Of a DNA stretch of 64,000 bases, positions 43,993 to 53,875 are shown one piece after another. This stretch comes from Microbacterium invictum (GTDB taxonomy: Bacteria > Actinomycetota > Actinomycetes > Actinomycetales > Microbacteriaceae). The translations under genes and the position numbers were made by a program. The stretch lies in contig NZ_JACIFH010000001.1 of the NCBI RefSeq assembly GCF_014197265.1, forward strand, positions 124,001 to 188,000, read 5' to 3'. Each line of letters opens with the position of its first letter. Positions within the stretch are counted from its first letter, which is position 1. Under the pieces are notes generated by a model, which was not told the DNA's origin, searched no databases, and was given only the letters and a program-made list of their open reading frames with translations.

Positions 43993-45646
43993 GCCGCCCT
44001 GCGTCCAGGTGCACGGTGCGGTCCACCAGCGCGCCGGGCACCGCGACGTGCGAGATGAGCACGACGGCCTGATCGTCGCCGACCGCAGTCAGCAGGTCGG
44101 TCAGCAGGGCGGTGGATGCCGCGGGGTCCACGCCGGCGGTCGGCTCGTCCAGCACGAGCACAGGGAAGCCGTGCAGCAGCGCGCGGGCCAGCGCCAGGCG
44201 CTGCGCCTGACCACCCGAGATGAGGGCGCCGCGCTCGCCCACCCGGGCATCGAGCCCGCCCCGCTCGCGCAGCCAGCCGCCGAGGCCGACGCGCTCGAGC
44301 ACGGCCTCCAGCTCGGCATCGCTCGCGGTGTCGCGCGCGAACAGCAGATTCTGCCGGATGTCCTCGTCGAACAGCATCGGGTGCTGCTCGCAGAGCCCCA
44401 CGACGCGGCGGACCGCATCAGGCGACACTTCACGCACATCACGGGCGCCCACACGATACGTGCCGTCCACGTCGAGGAACCGCACGAGCACGTGCGCCAG
44501 CATCGTCTTGCCGGCGCCGCTCGACCCGGTCACGAGCACACGCTCGCCGGGAGCCACATCGAAGTCGACATCGTGCAGCGCGGGAGCCGCAGCCCCCGGC
44601 CACCGCGCGCTCACACCCCGCAGGTGCAGTCCGTCGCCGAGCTCCACGGCGGCGGCATCGGCGGTCACCGACTCGTCCGGCAGCTCGGGCGGCACCCGAT
44701 CCGGCAGCGCCTCGGCGATCCGCTCGGCGGCCGCCCGCACCTGCCGCCACGATGCCGCGGCGAGCGGGACGGCGGCGAACACCTCGAACACCGCCATCGG
44801 CACCAGCACCACGACGGCGAGGGCGGGGGCGGTGAGCGCACCGGCATCCACCCCCGGCACGACGGCGAGCACCGCCAGCAACGAGGCGGCACCGGCGAGC
44901 AGCGACACGACGGCGCTCGACCCCGCCTGCGCGCCCGCCCGTCGCACGACGGCGCGTCGCAGGTCGGCATCGGCCTGAGCGATGCGCGACCGGCTGGCGT
45001 CGTCCGCGCCGTACGCGACCAGCACGTCGAGGCTGCCGAGGTGGTCGAGCACAGCATCGGCCAGCCGGCCCCGCAGCGGCGCGATCGCCCGCTCCGCACG
45101 CGATCCGGCCACCCAGCCCCACCCGGTTGCGACCACTGCCGCGGCCAGGAGGCATGCGAGCAGGGTGAGCGCGGCCGGCCACCAGACGATCGCGACCAGT
45201 ACGAGCGCCCCCACGGCCACAGCCGTCGACGACACGAGCGGCAGGACGACGCGCAGCGGCAGGTTCTGCAGCTCGTCGACGTCGTCCACGAGCGCGCCGA
45301 GCATCGAGCCGCGGCGCGCGCGGGCCAGGCCGTCCGGTGCCAGCGGCACGAGCCGGCGGACGAGATCCGTGCGGGTGGATGCCAGCTGCCGCAGCGCCGC
45401 ATCGTGACTGGCGAGGCGCTCGGTGTACCGGAAGGCGGCCCGCGCCAGCGCGAAGGCGCGCACCCCGACGACGGCCGCCGTGATGTACATGACCAGCGGC
45501 TGCTCGCTGGCCCGCACGATGAGCCACGCGCTCACCGCGAGCAGGGCGACCGCCGAGGCCTCGGACAGGAACCCCGATGCCGCGCCCGGCCAGAACCGGC
45601 GGGGGCCGGGCATGGCGCGGCGCAGCACGTCCGCGGCGGTCGTCAT
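43985..45646 (-). CDS. cydC: Thiol reductant ABC exporter subunit
   Basis: 553 residues, an ABC half-transporter: six membrane helices in the first 300 residues and an ATPase domain with Walker A TGSSGAGKT, signature ISGGQAQRLALARAL and Walker B VLVLDEPTAGVD. CydDC exports glutathione-like thiols or cysteine, or handles heme, and is needed to assemble cytochrome bd. I use the ATG at 45646 inside the end of cydD; the longer frame is a shadow of cydD. Confidence 0.92.
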   Translation of the reverse strand: MTTAADVLRRAMPGPRRFWPGAASGFLSEASAVALLAVSAWLIVRASEQPLVMYITAAVVGVRAFALARAAFRYTERLASHDAALRQLASTRTDLVRRLVPLAPDGLARARRGSMLGALVDDVDELQNLPLRVVLPLVSSTAVAVGALVLVAIVWWPAALTLLACLLAAAVVATGWGWVAGSRAERAIAPLRGRLADAVLDHLGSLDVLVAYGADDASRSRIAQADADLRRAVVRRAGAQAGSSAVVSLLAGAASLLAVLAVVPGVDAGALTAPALAVVVLVPMAVFEVFAAVPLAAASWRQVRAAAERIAEALPDRVPPELPDESVTADAAAVELGDGLHLRGVSARWPGAAAPALHDVDFDVAPGERVLVTGSSGAGKTMLAHVLVRFLDVDGTYRVGARDVREVSPDAVRRVVGLCEQHPMLFDEDIRQNLLFARDTASDAELEAVLERVGLGGWLRERGGLDARVGERGALISGGQAQRLALARALLHGFPVLVLDEPTAGVDPAASTALLTDLLTAVGDDQAVVLISHVAVPGALVDRTVHLDAGRLR

Positions 45647-47301
45647 GCCGGCACCTCCGCGGTGAGGCGGACCACCCGGTCGGCGATCGCGCGGGCGGTC
45701 TCGCGGTGCGACACCAGCACGACGGTCGCGCCGGCGTCGGCGAGCGAGCGCACCGACGCCCACAGATCGGCCTCGGTGCCCGCGTCGAGCGCGGCGCTGG
45801 GTTCATCCAGCGCCACCACGGGGCCCAGGCCACGCAGGTGCCGGTAGAACGCCCGGGCCACGGCGACGCGCTGCGCCTGCCCGCCCGACAGACCGGACCC
45901 CTGCACGCCGAGTTCGTGTTCCGGGGCGAGCCCGCCCACCAGGGCGAGCTCGAGGGCGCGATCGACCAGAGCCGGATCGGGCGCGAGGTCACCGAGCGTG
46001 ACGTTCGCGGCGACCGTGCCGGCGATCAGGCCCGGCTGCTGTCCCGCCCAGGCGAGCCAGGTCGCAGGGGTGAGGGTCCCGGCATCCACACCATCGAAAG
46101 TCGCGGTGCCGTCGAAGCCCGCCGCGCCGAGCAGCGCGGCGAGCAGGCTCGACTTGCCGGCGCCGCTGGGCCCTTCGACGAGCGTGACCGTCCCCGGCCG
46201 GGCGGTGAACGACACCGGCGGCAGGGTGCGGTCGCCGCGACGCACGCGCACCTCGCGCATCTCGAGCACACCATCGCGCGCGGGCGGTACGGCGGGGGCG
46301 GCGACCGTCGACTGGACGCCGGCCGCGGCGTCGAGCACCGCGAAGACGTCCTCGGTCGCGGCCACCCCTTCGGCGGCTGCGTGGAACTGCACCCCGACCT
46401 GCCGCAGCGGCAGATACGCCTCGGGCGCCAGCAGCAGCACGAACAGGCCGACGAACAGGCCCAGCTCGCCGTCGAGCAGGCGGAAGCCGATCGACACGGC
46501 GATGATGGCGACGGAGATCGATGCCAGGAACTCCAGTGCGAATCCCGAGAGGAACGACACGCGCAGCACGCGCATCGTCTCGCGCCGGTACTCGGTGGTC
46601 ACGCGCTCGATCGAGCGCACGGCGCGGTGCTGGCGTCCGAACACCTTCAGCGTCGACAGGCCGCGGACGGTGTCGGCGAAGCGTGCGGCGAGCTGGCCGA
46701 GCGTGGCCCACTGGCGTTGCTGCACGGCGCGTGTCGCGACTCCGATGAGCGCCATGAACAGGGGGATGAGGGGGATCGTGAGCAGCACCGTGAGCCCCGA
46801 GATCCAGTCCTGCCACCACATCACGATCACGAGGATCGGTGTGGCGATGACGGTCTGGACCAGCTGCGGCAGGTAGCGGCCGAAATACGACTCGAGGGCA
46901 TCGAGTCCGCGGCCGGCGACCACGGCGAGACGGGCGCTGTTGTGCGTCGCGAGCCACCCTGGACCGAGCGTGCCGACGGCGTCGATGAGGCCGGTCCGCA
47001 GTTGGGTCTGCACGCGGGCCGCGGCGCGGGAGGCGATCGATTCGCGCACCCACAGCAGCACCGCACGAAGGGCGACGACGCCGGCGAGGGGGAACAGGAT
47101 GCCGGTGAGCTCACCGCCGGCGATCGCGGTGGTCACGGCGCTCGTGAGCAGCCACGCGAAGGCGACGATCGTCAGCGTCTGGGCGAACCCGATCGCCGCG
47201 ATCGCGACGAAGAAGCCGCGCGACGCCCGGGCGTAGCGCAGGAGGCGGGGGTCGACGGGCCGCATGCGCTCGCGCGCGTCCGATCTGTCCGTTGCCACCA
47301 T
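45643..47301 (-). CDS. cydD: Thiol reductant ABC exporter subunit
   Basis: 552 residues, partner half-transporter of CydC. The membrane domain contains LESYFGRYLPQLVQTVIATP, typical of CydD. The ATPase has Walker A GPSGAGKSS, signature LSGGQAQRVAVARAF and Walker B VVALDEPSAALD. The start is set at ATG 47301 after AGGATC; an ATG at 47265 is also possible. It overlaps cydC by 4 nt and lies 111 nt behind cydB across a small hairpin. Confidence 0.92.
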   Translation of the reverse strand: MVATDRSDARERMRPVDPRLLRYARASRGFFVAIAAIGFAQTLTIVAFAWLLTSAVTTAIAGGELTGILFPLAGVVALRAVLLWVRESIASRAAARVQTQLRTGLIDAVGTLGPGWLATHNSARLAVVAGRGLDALESYFGRYLPQLVQTVIATPILVIVMWWQDWISGLTVLLTIPLIPLFMALIGVATRAVQQRQWATLGQLAARFADTVRGLSTLKVFGRQHRAVRSIERVTTEYRRETMRVLRVSFLSGFALEFLASISVAIIAVSIGFRLLDGELGLFVGLFVLLLAPEAYLPLRQVGVQFHAAAEGVAATEDVFAVLDAAAGVQSTVAAPAVPPARDGVLEMREVRVRRGDRTLPPVSFTARPGTVTLVEGPSGAGKSSLLAALLGAAGFDGTATFDGVDAGTLTPATWLAWAGQQPGLIAGTVAANVTLGDLAPDPALVDRALELALVGGLAPEHELGVQGSGLSGGQAQRVAVARAFYRHLRGLGPVVALDEPSAALDAGTEADLWASVRSLADAGATVVLVSHRETARAIADRVVRLTAEVPA

Positions 47302-47345
47302 TCGATCCTGCCCCACCTGCTGGTCCGATCGCTCATCCGGCCGGA

Positions 47346-47365
47346 GATGCCGGCACACCGGCATC
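47346..47365. terminator. Small hairpin between cydB and cydD
   Basis: GATGCCGG (47346-47353) pairs with CCGGCATC (47358-47365) over a CACA loop. No U-run follows. It may reduce read-through or mark an mRNA processing point, giving more CydAB than CydDC. Confidence 0.4.
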
Positions 47366-47412
47366 CATCGACACGAAGCGACGGATGAAGTCCTGCCCCG
47401 TCCCCGCCGCGG

Positions 47413-48447
47413 TCAGTGCGCGGGGGCGGCCTCTGCCTCCTCCATGCGGGAGCGGGTCACGCGCTTGCGGAACACCCAGTAGGTCCAGCCCTGGTACAGC
47501 AGCACCAGCGGCAGGAAGATCAGGGCGGCCCAGCTCATGATCTGCAGGGTGAGGTCAGTGCTCGACGCGTTCTCGATCGTCAGGCTGTTCGCCAGGTCCG
47601 GCGACGACGGCATGACGAACGGGAACAGGGCGAGCCACAGCGTCAGCACGGCGAAGACGATCGTCACGGCGCCCGACGCGAAGGCCTTGCCGTCGCGGTC
47701 GGCCCGGTTCAGCGCGACCGATGCGAGCAGCGCCAGCGCGGCGATCACGCCGCAGGCGATGACCGCCCACAGCAGCGGCGCTTCGCGGCCGGCGGCGATC
47801 ATCACCGTCCAGATCACGGTGCCGGCGGCGAACACCACGGTCGGCACGGCCAGCTTCTTGGCCAGCGACTGGGCGTCGTCGTGCACCTGCCCATCGGTCT
47901 TGAGCCCGATGAAATACACCCCGTGCAGCCAGAACAGCAGCAGCGTCGTGACGCCCACCCACAGGCCGTACGGGTTCAGCAGCGTCAGCAGCGAGCCGGT
48001 GAACTCGTGGTCGGCATCCAGCGGCACCCCCTGCACGATGTTGCCCACGGCCACGCCCCACAGCAGCGCCGGCAGGACGGAGCCCCAGAAGATCATCCGG
48101 TCGAAGCCGCGCTTCCACTTCAGCGAGTCGCGCTGATGCCGGTACTCGAACGAGACGCCGCGCGCGATGAGCGCCAGCAGGATCACGAGCAGCGCGAGGT
48201 AGAACCCGCTGAACAGCGTCGCGTACCACTCCGGGAACGCGGCGAACAGGCAGGCGCCGGCGACGATGACCCACGTCTCGTTGAGGTCCCAGACGGGCCC
48301 GATCGTGTTGATCACCTGGCGCCTGGACACCTCGTCCTTGCCGAGGAACGGGAGCGACATGCCCACGCCGAAGTCGAATCCGTCGAGGACGAAGTAGCCG
48401 ACGAACAGGATGCCGACGATGAAGAACCACAGGTATGCGAGATCCAT
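47413..48447 (-). CDS. cydB: Cytochrome bd ubiquinol/menaquinol oxidase subunit II
   Basis: 344 residues, about eight to nine helices. CydB signatures are LWFFIVGILFVGYFVLDGFDFGVGM at the start and GPVWDLNETWVIVAGACLFAAFPEWYA. With CydA it forms the quinol oxidase that reduces oxygen to water with high affinity. It starts 9 nt after cydA. Confidence 0.96.
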   Translation of the reverse strand: MDLAYLWFFIVGILFVGYFVLDGFDFGVGMSLPFLGKDEVSRRQVINTIGPVWDLNETWVIVAGACLFAAFPEWYATLFSGFYLALLVILLALIARGVSFEYRHQRDSLKWKRGFDRMIFWGSVLPALLWGVAVGNIVQGVPLDADHEFTGSLLTLLNPYGLWVGVTTLLLFWLHGVYFIGLKTDGQVHDDAQSLAKKLAVPTVVFAAGTVIWTVMIAAGREAPLLWAVIACGVIAALALLASVALNRADRDGKAFASGAVTIVFAVLTLWLALFPFVMPSSPDLANSLTIENASSTDLTLQIMSWAALIFLPLVLLYQGWTYWVFRKRVTRSRMEEAEAAPAH

Positions 48448-48456
48448 GATGTCCTC

Positions 48457-49878
48457 CTAGTAGACCGTCGTCGACGTCGGGCTCGGGGCGTCCGCCTCGG
48501 GCGATCCGGGTTCGGGCAGCGGAGCCGGGCCCTTCTGCGCGGCCTTCAGGATCAGCCCGAACTCCACCACCGCCAGCGCCGCGTAGATCAGCGTGAACGC
48601 GATCAGCGATATCAGCACCGTCCACCCGGGCACGCTCGGCGAGACGCCGTCCTCGGTGAGCATGAGGCTGAACACGATCCAGGGCTGGCGGCCCATCTCG
48701 GTGAACACCCATCCGACCAGACTGCCGAGCAGGGGGAGTGGCGCGGCCCAGATCGCGATCTTCCACATCCAGGGCGCGACCGGACGCTTCGCGCTCTTGC
48801 GGGTGACCCACAGCCCGGCGACGGCGATCAGCGTGGAGGCGGCGCCGAGGCCGATCATCCAGCGGAACGACCAGTACGTGACCCAGATGATGGGCATGTA
48901 GTCGAACCCCGCGCCGAACTGCTGCTCGTACAGCACCTGCAGATCGTGCAGGCCCTCCACGCAGCCGTCGAACGAGTGCGTCGACAGGAACGACAGCAGA
49001 TACGGCACCCGCAGCGACCACACCTCCGCCGTACCGTCGGGTGTGCCGATCGAGAAGAGCGAGAACGAGGCATCCGCCCCGCAGGCGGTATGCCAGAGCG
49101 CTTCGGCGGCGGCCATCTTCATCGGCTGCGTGTCGACCATCACGAGGCTCAGCTGGTCGCCGGACAGGGCGGTGAGACCGAACGTGATGATCGTGAACCA
49201 CAGGCCGTACTTCAGCGACGAGCGCATCGTCTCGATGTGCTGGCCCCGCGAGAGATGCCAGGCCGAGACGGCGATCACCACCGCGCCGGCGAACATGAAC
49301 GCCGCGAACAGCGTGTGCGGGAAGGCCGCGAGCACGACGGGATTGGTCAGCACCGCCCAGAAGTCCGTGAGCTCGACACGGCCGGCCTCGGCGTTGATCG
49401 TGTAGCCCACCGGGTTCTGCATGAACGCGTTGGCGGCGAGGATGAAGTAGGCCGACAGGGTCGATCCGAAGGCGACGGCCCAGATGGATGCCAGGTGCAG
49501 GCGCCGCGGCAGCCGGTCCCACCCGAAGATCCACAGGCCGATGAAGGTCGCCTCGAAGAAGAACGCGAGCAGCCCCTCGAACGCGAGCGGGGCGCCGAAG
49601 ATGTCGCCGACGAAGCGCGAGTACGACGACCAGTTCATGCCGAACTGGAACTCCTGCACGATGCCGGTGACCACGCCCATCGCGAAGTTGATGAGGAAGA
49701 TCTTGCCGAACAGCTGCGTCAGATGCAGCCACTTGACGTTGCCGGTCCGATGCCAGACGGTCTGGAAGATCGCGACAGTGAGAGCCATCCCGAGCGTCAG
49801 CGGGACGAACAGATAGTGGTAGAGGGTCGTCAGACCGAATTGCCACCGCGCCAGCAACAGAGGATCGAGAAAATCCAC
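48457..49878 (-). CDS. cydA: Cytochrome bd oxidase subunit I
   Basis: 473 residues, nine helices, carrying hemes b558, b595 and d. Key segments are the N-terminal LLLARWQFGLTTLYHYLFVPLTLG with the heme b595 His, the conserved FGMNWSSYSRFVGDIFGAPLAFEGLLAFFFEATFIGLW, and GWVFTEMGRQPW at the quinol end. The GTG at 49878 follows AAAGGAG. Cytochrome bd resists NO in studied bacteria, which suits a cell making NO by NirK. It is first gene of cydAB-cydDC. Confidence 0.96.
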   Translation of the reverse strand: MDFLDPLLLARWQFGLTTLYHYLFVPLTLGMALTVAIFQTVWHRTGNVKWLHLTQLFGKIFLINFAMGVVTGIVQEFQFGMNWSSYSRFVGDIFGAPLAFEGLLAFFFEATFIGLWIFGWDRLPRRLHLASIWAVAFGSTLSAYFILAANAFMQNPVGYTINAEAGRVELTDFWAVLTNPVVLAAFPHTLFAAFMFAGAVVIAVSAWHLSRGQHIETMRSSLKYGLWFTIITFGLTALSGDQLSLVMVDTQPMKMAAAEALWHTACGADASFSLFSIGTPDGTAEVWSLRVPYLLSFLSTHSFDGCVEGLHDLQVLYEQQFGAGFDYMPIIWVTYWSFRWMIGLGAASTLIAVAGLWVTRKSAKRPVAPWMWKIAIWAAPLPLLGSLVGWVFTEMGRQPWIVFSLMLTEDGVSPSVPGWTVLISLIAFTLIYAALAVVEFGLILKAAQKGPAPLPEPGSPEADAPSPTSTTVY

Positions 49879-50022
49879 CGCGTGCTCCTTTCGACTGCCT
49901 GAAGGTCACCGTACTCAACCCCGTGGAATACGGTCCGGCGAGACGGCCGTACTTAATCCTTCCCCACCTTTCCCCGGTCCGGGTCGGCCTCTTCGCCGCG
50001 TGGCGCGGGTAGCCTCGAAGGC

Positions 50023-51084
50023 ATGGTTGCCGTCCCGCTCGTCCTCACCCGTCGTGCCGACGTGCGTGGCGACGCGGATGCCGGGGCAGGCGCGGCACTG
50101 GTCGACACGTTCGGTCGCGTGCACCGCGACCTGCGGATCTCGCTCACCGACCGCTGCTCGCTGCGCTGCACGTACTGCATGCCCGAGCAGGGTAACGAGT
50201 GGCTGGCCCGCGACAGCATCCTGTCCACCGACGAGATCGTCCGGGTCGCGCGCGTGGCGGCCGATGCCGGCATCACCACGTTCCGGCTGACGGGCGGGGA
50301 ACCGCTGCTGCGCACCGACATCGTCGAGGTGGTGCGCCGGCTTGCCGAGATCGAAGGCCCCGACGGGCCCGTCGCGATCGCGATGACGACCAACGGCATC
50401 CGCTTGCCCGGCCTTCTGCCCGGGCTCGTCGAGGCGGGCCTGCAGCGGCTGAACATCTCGATCGACACGCTCGACCGCGAGCGATTCCGCGAGCTCACCC
50501 GCCGCGACCGGCTCGACGATGTGCTCGAGGGCATCGCCGCGGCCGCCGCCTCGGGCCTGCGACCGCTCAAGCTCAACGCCGTCGCCATGCGCGGCGTCAA
50601 CGACACCGAGATGATCGGCCTCGTCGAATTCGCGCTCGCACACGGTGCGCAGCTGAGGTTCATCGAGCAGATGCCGCTGGATGCCGGGCACACCTGGGAC
50701 CGGACGTCGATGGTCACCCGCGACGAGATCCTCGAGGACTTGGCGACCCGGTGGGACCTCACCCCGGTCCCCGGTCGCGGGGGTGCGCCGGCCGAGCTGT
50801 TCCTCCTCGACGGCGGCCCGCAGGCGGTCGGCGTCATCGCATCGGTCACCGCCCCGTTCTGCGGCGACTGCGACCGCATGCGCCTGACCGCGGACGGTCA
50901 GCTGCGCAACTGTCTGTTCTCCACCAGCGAGTACGACCTGCTGCCGGTGCTCCGCGGCGACGGCGCCGATGCCGACGTCGACCGCGTCCTGCGCGCCTGC
51001 GTGCGCGGCAAGCTGCCCGGTCATGCCATCAACGATCCGTCGTTCCTGCAGCCGGCTCGCGGAATGAACGCGATCGGCGGATGA
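50023..51084 (+). CDS. moaA: GTP 3',8-cyclase
   Basis: 353 residues, radical SAM enzyme. The N-terminal [13 protein letters not shown] gives the C-x3-C-x2-C cluster, and the C-terminal cluster lies in [23 protein letters not shown]. The protein ends in Gly-Gly, which is needed for MoaA activity. It carries out the first step of Moco synthesis from GTP. TAGCCT (50010-50015) ends 7 nt before the ATG. It is divergent from cydA and coupled to fdhD one base after its stop. Confidence 0.96.
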   Translation: MVAVPLVLTRRADVRGDADAGAGAALVDTFGRVHRDLRISLTDRCSLRCTYCMPEQGNEWLARDSILSTDEIVRVARVAADAGITTFRLTGGEPLLRTDIVEVVRRLAEIEGPDGPVAIAMTTNGIRLPGLLPGLVEAGLQRLNISIDTLDRERFRELTRRDRLDDVLEGIAAAAASGLRPLKLNAVAMRGVNDTEMIGLVEFALAHGAQLRFIEQMPLDAGHTWDRTSMVTRDEILEDLATRWDLTPVPGRGGAPAELFLLDGGPQAVGVIASVTAPFCGDCDRMRLTADGQLRNCLFSTSEYDLLPVLRGDGADADVDRVLRACVRGKLPGHAINDPSFLQPARGMNAIGG

Positions 51085-51085
51085 C

Positions 51086-51997
51086 ATGGGACGACTGACG
51101 GCCCGCGCCCCCGTCGTGAAGCTCTCGCTCGACGGGGCGAGTCGCCGCCGGGCCGACACCCTCGTCGTCGAGGAGCCGCTCGAGATCCGCGTCGGAGGGC
51201 GGCCGCTGACCGTGACGATGCGCACGCCCGGTCATGACGTCGAACTGGCGGCCGGCTTCCTCGTCTCGGAGGGTGTCATCTCGCACGGCGGCCAGTTCGC
51301 CGCGGCGGTCCACTGCGGCGGCCCGGGCACCGGCGGCCCGGGAGCGACTGGGACGGATGCCGCTGGCTCAGCGGTGGCCGGCCCGAGCCTGCGCGTGCTC
51401 GGCACGGCATCCGCCGACGGCAACACCTACAACGTCCTCGATGTCACACTCGCGCCCGGCGTCGCTCCGCCGGCGGCCGACCTGGCACGCAACTTCTACA
51501 CGACCAGCTCATGCGGCGTGTGCGGCAAGGCCTCGATCGAGGCCGTGGCGACGGTGTCGTCGTACGACCTGTCGACGGACACCGTCGCCGTCGACCCCGG
51601 CATGCTGGTCGATCTCCCCGATCGGCTGCGCGCCGAGCAGGCGGTGTTCGACAAGACCGGGGGACTGCACGCGGCGGGCCTTTTCGACCTCACCACGGGC
51701 GAGATGCTCGTCGTGCGCGAGGACGTGGGCCGGCACAACGCCGTGGACAAGGTGGTCGGGTGGGCGGCTCTCAGCGACCGGCTTCCGCTGCGCGGGACAG
51801 CGCTGATGGTGTCGGGTCGCGCGAGCTTCGAACTCGCGCAGAAGGCGATCATGGCGGGCATCCCGATGCTGACCGCGGTGTCGGCGCCGTCGTCGCTCGC
51901 CGTGGAGCTGGCGGCGAATGCCGGGCTCACGCTCGTCGGCTTCCTGCGCGGCGACACCATGAACGTCTACAGCGGAGCCGAGCGCATCCGGATGTGA
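51086..51997 (+). CDS. fdhD: Formate dehydrogenase accessory sulfurtransferase
   Basis: 303 residues. FdhD motifs include the loop [14 protein letters not shown] with the two cysteines that carry sulfur, [16 protein letters not shown], and [19 protein letters not shown]. It transfers sulfur to bis-MGD for formate-dehydrogenase-type enzymes. The only candidate client here is the FdhF-like protein at 19284. A Gly/Ala-rich insertion (about residues 75-100) lengthens the N-terminal domain. It starts one base past the moaA stop. Confidence 0.95.
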   Translation: MGRLTARAPVVKLSLDGASRRRADTLVVEEPLEIRVGGRPLTVTMRTPGHDVELAAGFLVSEGVISHGGQFAAAVHCGGPGTGGPGATGTDAAGSAVAGPSLRVLGTASADGNTYNVLDVTLAPGVAPPAADLARNFYTTSSCGVCGKASIEAVATVSSYDLSTDTVAVDPGMLVDLPDRLRAEQAVFDKTGGLHAAGLFDLTTGEMLVVREDVGRHNAVDKVVGWAALSDRLPLRGTALMVSGRASFELAQKAIMAGIPMLTAVSAPSSLAVELAANAGLTLVGFLRGDTMNVYSGAERIRM

Positions 51998-52035
51998 CGC
52001 ACGCCGACGCCGTGGGTCAGCACCGCAGCCGCGAC

Positions 52036-52665
52036 CTACTGGGCGGGGCGCCCCGCGTGGCTGAGCAGCACGACGCACTCGGTCGGGTCGCACGACGGGC
52101 GGATGCCCTCGACGCGCAACGGGCCCCCTGCTTCGGTCAGCACGCCCTGCATGATGCTCAGGTGCACCTGGCACAGCACCTCGAGGTGTTCGGCCTGTGC
52201 CTGTGCCTGATGACACGGCGTCAATTCGAGCGAGAGGTCATCCTCATCGACGATCGGGTCGAAGCCCGAGTCGACGAGGTCGTCGACGATGGCGTCGAGC
52301 TGGTGCAGGGCCTCGGTGTCGAGGGTGATGGGGGTGGATGCCGGCATGACGCGCCGCATGAGGTCTCCGCGCTCGGCGGCGGCACGCACGCGACGGCGCT
52401 GCACCGGACTCGATGCCGCCGTGCCGTCGGCCGCGCTGTACAGCACGCGCGGGCGACCACGCGTGGTGCGGCGCTCGGTCACCGCGACCACGTAGCCCTC
52501 GTCGATCAGTCGCTGCAGGTGCTCACGCACCGTGTTGGCGTGCAGCCCGGTCGCCTCGGTCAGCTCGGCGATCGTGCGCTGCGGCCGCTGCTGCAGCAGA
52601 TGCATCAGCTCCACTCGCGAGTAACTCGAGATCGCGCTGTACCCGGTCGCCTGAGCTGTGGTCAT
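52036..52665 (-). CDS. Winged-helix regulator with C-terminal cysteine cluster (SufR-like)
   Basis: 209 residues. An N-terminal ArsR/DeoR-like winged helix (TIAELTEATGLHANTVREHLQRL, wing TERRTTRGRPRVLYS) is followed by a helical domain and four cysteines: C-x13-C in CHQAQAQAEHLEVLC, then C-x4-C in PSCDPTECVV. SufR-type regulators hold a 4Fe-4S cluster with similar residues, so a redox, iron or NO sensor is likely. TAATAT lies 5 nt before the ATG, suggesting a leaderless mRNA. It borders the moaA-fdhD pair and may control the respiratory block. Confidence 0.78.
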   Translation of the reverse strand: MTTAQATGYSAISSYSRVELMHLLQQRPQRTIAELTEATGLHANTVREHLQRLIDEGYVVAVTERRTTRGRPRVLYSAADGTAASSPVQRRRVRAAAERGDLMRRVMPASTPITLDTEALHQLDAIVDDLVDSGFDPIVDEDDLSLELTPCHQAQAQAEHLEVLCQVHLSIMQGVLTEAGGPLRVEGIRPSCDPTECVVLLSHAGRPAQ

Positions 52666-52781
52666 ACCTCATATTATTCACGTTTCTCACGGCGACGCAC
52701 GCAAGGTTGACCTTGGTCTACAAAGCCATCGCGCAGTGCGCGGTCGATCACTGTAGGTGCACGCGCGTGGACGCTCTCGCA

Positions 52782-53813
52782 CTATGTGGTCGGGTTGGGC
52801 TTCCAGCCCAGCGCCGGGGCCACGTGCGTGGCGAACGACTCGACGACGCGCAGGTTGAACTCGACGCCCAGCTGTGACGGGATCGTCAGCATCAGGGTGT
52901 CGGCCGACATGACGGCGGCGTCCTGTTGCAGCTGCTCGACGAGCACGTCCGGCGCCGCGGCGTAGGTCTTGCCGAAGGTGGAGCGGAAGCCGTCGATGTA
53001 GCCGATGCCGTCGCCCTCCTGGCTGTGCCCGAAGTACAGCTCGTCTTCGGCCGTCGTGATCGGGAAGACCGACCGGCTGACCGAGACCCGGGGTGCGCCG
53101 GCATGACCGGCATCCTTCCACGCGGCGCGGAACAGGTCGATCTGCTCGGCTTGGAGGATGTCGAACGGCCGGCCGTCGGCTTCGGTCACGAGCGTCGACG
53201 ACATGAGGTTCAGCCCCTGGCGTCCGGCCCACTCGGCGGTCTCGCGTGAGCCCGAGCCCCACCAGATCCGCGAGCGCAAGCCGGGGGAGTGCGGCTCGAT
53301 GCGCTGCAGCCCGCTGCCGCCGCCGAAGGGACTCTCGGGGTCGCGCTCGGCGATGCCCTCGCCGTCGATCGCCCGCAGGAACAGCTCGGTGTGCGCACGT
53401 GCGATGTCCGCGCCACGCGGATCGGTCGCCCCGCTGTATCCGAACGCCTCGAACCCGCGCAGCACCGTCTCGGGTGACCCGCGGCTGATGCCCAGCGCGA
53501 TGCGCTGATCGGAGATCAGGTCGAGCGCGGCAGCCTCTTCGGCGAAATAGAGCGGGTTCTCGTACCGCATGTCGATGACGCCCGTGCCCATCTCGATGTG
53601 CGTGGTCGTCGCGGCGATCGCCGCCAGCAGCGGCATCGGCGAGGCCTGTTGCCGAGCGAAGTGGTGGACGCGGAAGTAGACGCCGTTGACCCCGAGATCG
53701 TCCATGCCCTGCGCCAGGTCGATGGCCTGCTTCATCGAATCACCGGCGGTGAGCTCGCGCCCGCCGCCGAGGGGACCGTAGTGGCCGAACGAGAGCGTTC
53801 CGAAACGTTGCAT
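52782..53813 (-). CDS. Luciferase-like (LLM-class) flavin monooxygenase
   Basis: 343 residues, bacterial luciferase-like TIM barrel using reduced flavin. Typical parts are VYFRVHHFARQQASPMPLLAAIAATTTHIEMGTGVIDMRYENPL near the N terminus and RIALGISRGSPETVLRGFEAFGY in the middle. Substrates of such enzymes are diverse. The ATG at 53813 is used; the longer frame upstream enters a large palindrome. Confidence 0.88.
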   Translation of the reverse strand: MQRFGTLSFGHYGPLGGGRELTAGDSMKQAIDLAQGMDDLGVNGVYFRVHHFARQQASPMPLLAAIAATTTHIEMGTGVIDMRYENPLYFAEEAAALDLISDQRIALGISRGSPETVLRGFEAFGYSGATDPRGADIARAHTELFLRAIDGEGIAERDPESPFGGGSGLQRIEPHSPGLRSRIWWGSGSRETAEWAGRQGLNLMSSTLVTEADGRPFDILQAEQIDLFRAAWKDAGHAGAPRVSVSRSVFPITTAEDELYFGHSQEGDGIGYIDGFRSTFGKTYAAAPDVLVEQLQQDAAVMSADTLMLTIPSQLGVEFNLRVVESFATHVAPALGWKPNPTT

Positions 53814-53875
53814 GCTCGATGTAACCGCCCGCCGCCGCTCTCCATTCCGCCGCATGCGTCCGCCCGTCGCCACGC

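Noticed and set aside
49909..49951. Inverted TACGG/CCGTA half-sites upstream of cydA as a Rex- or ArcA-like operator
   Set aside because: Arms are only 5 bp with a 13-nt gap and match no known oxidase regulator consensus; such short matches are common at this GC content.
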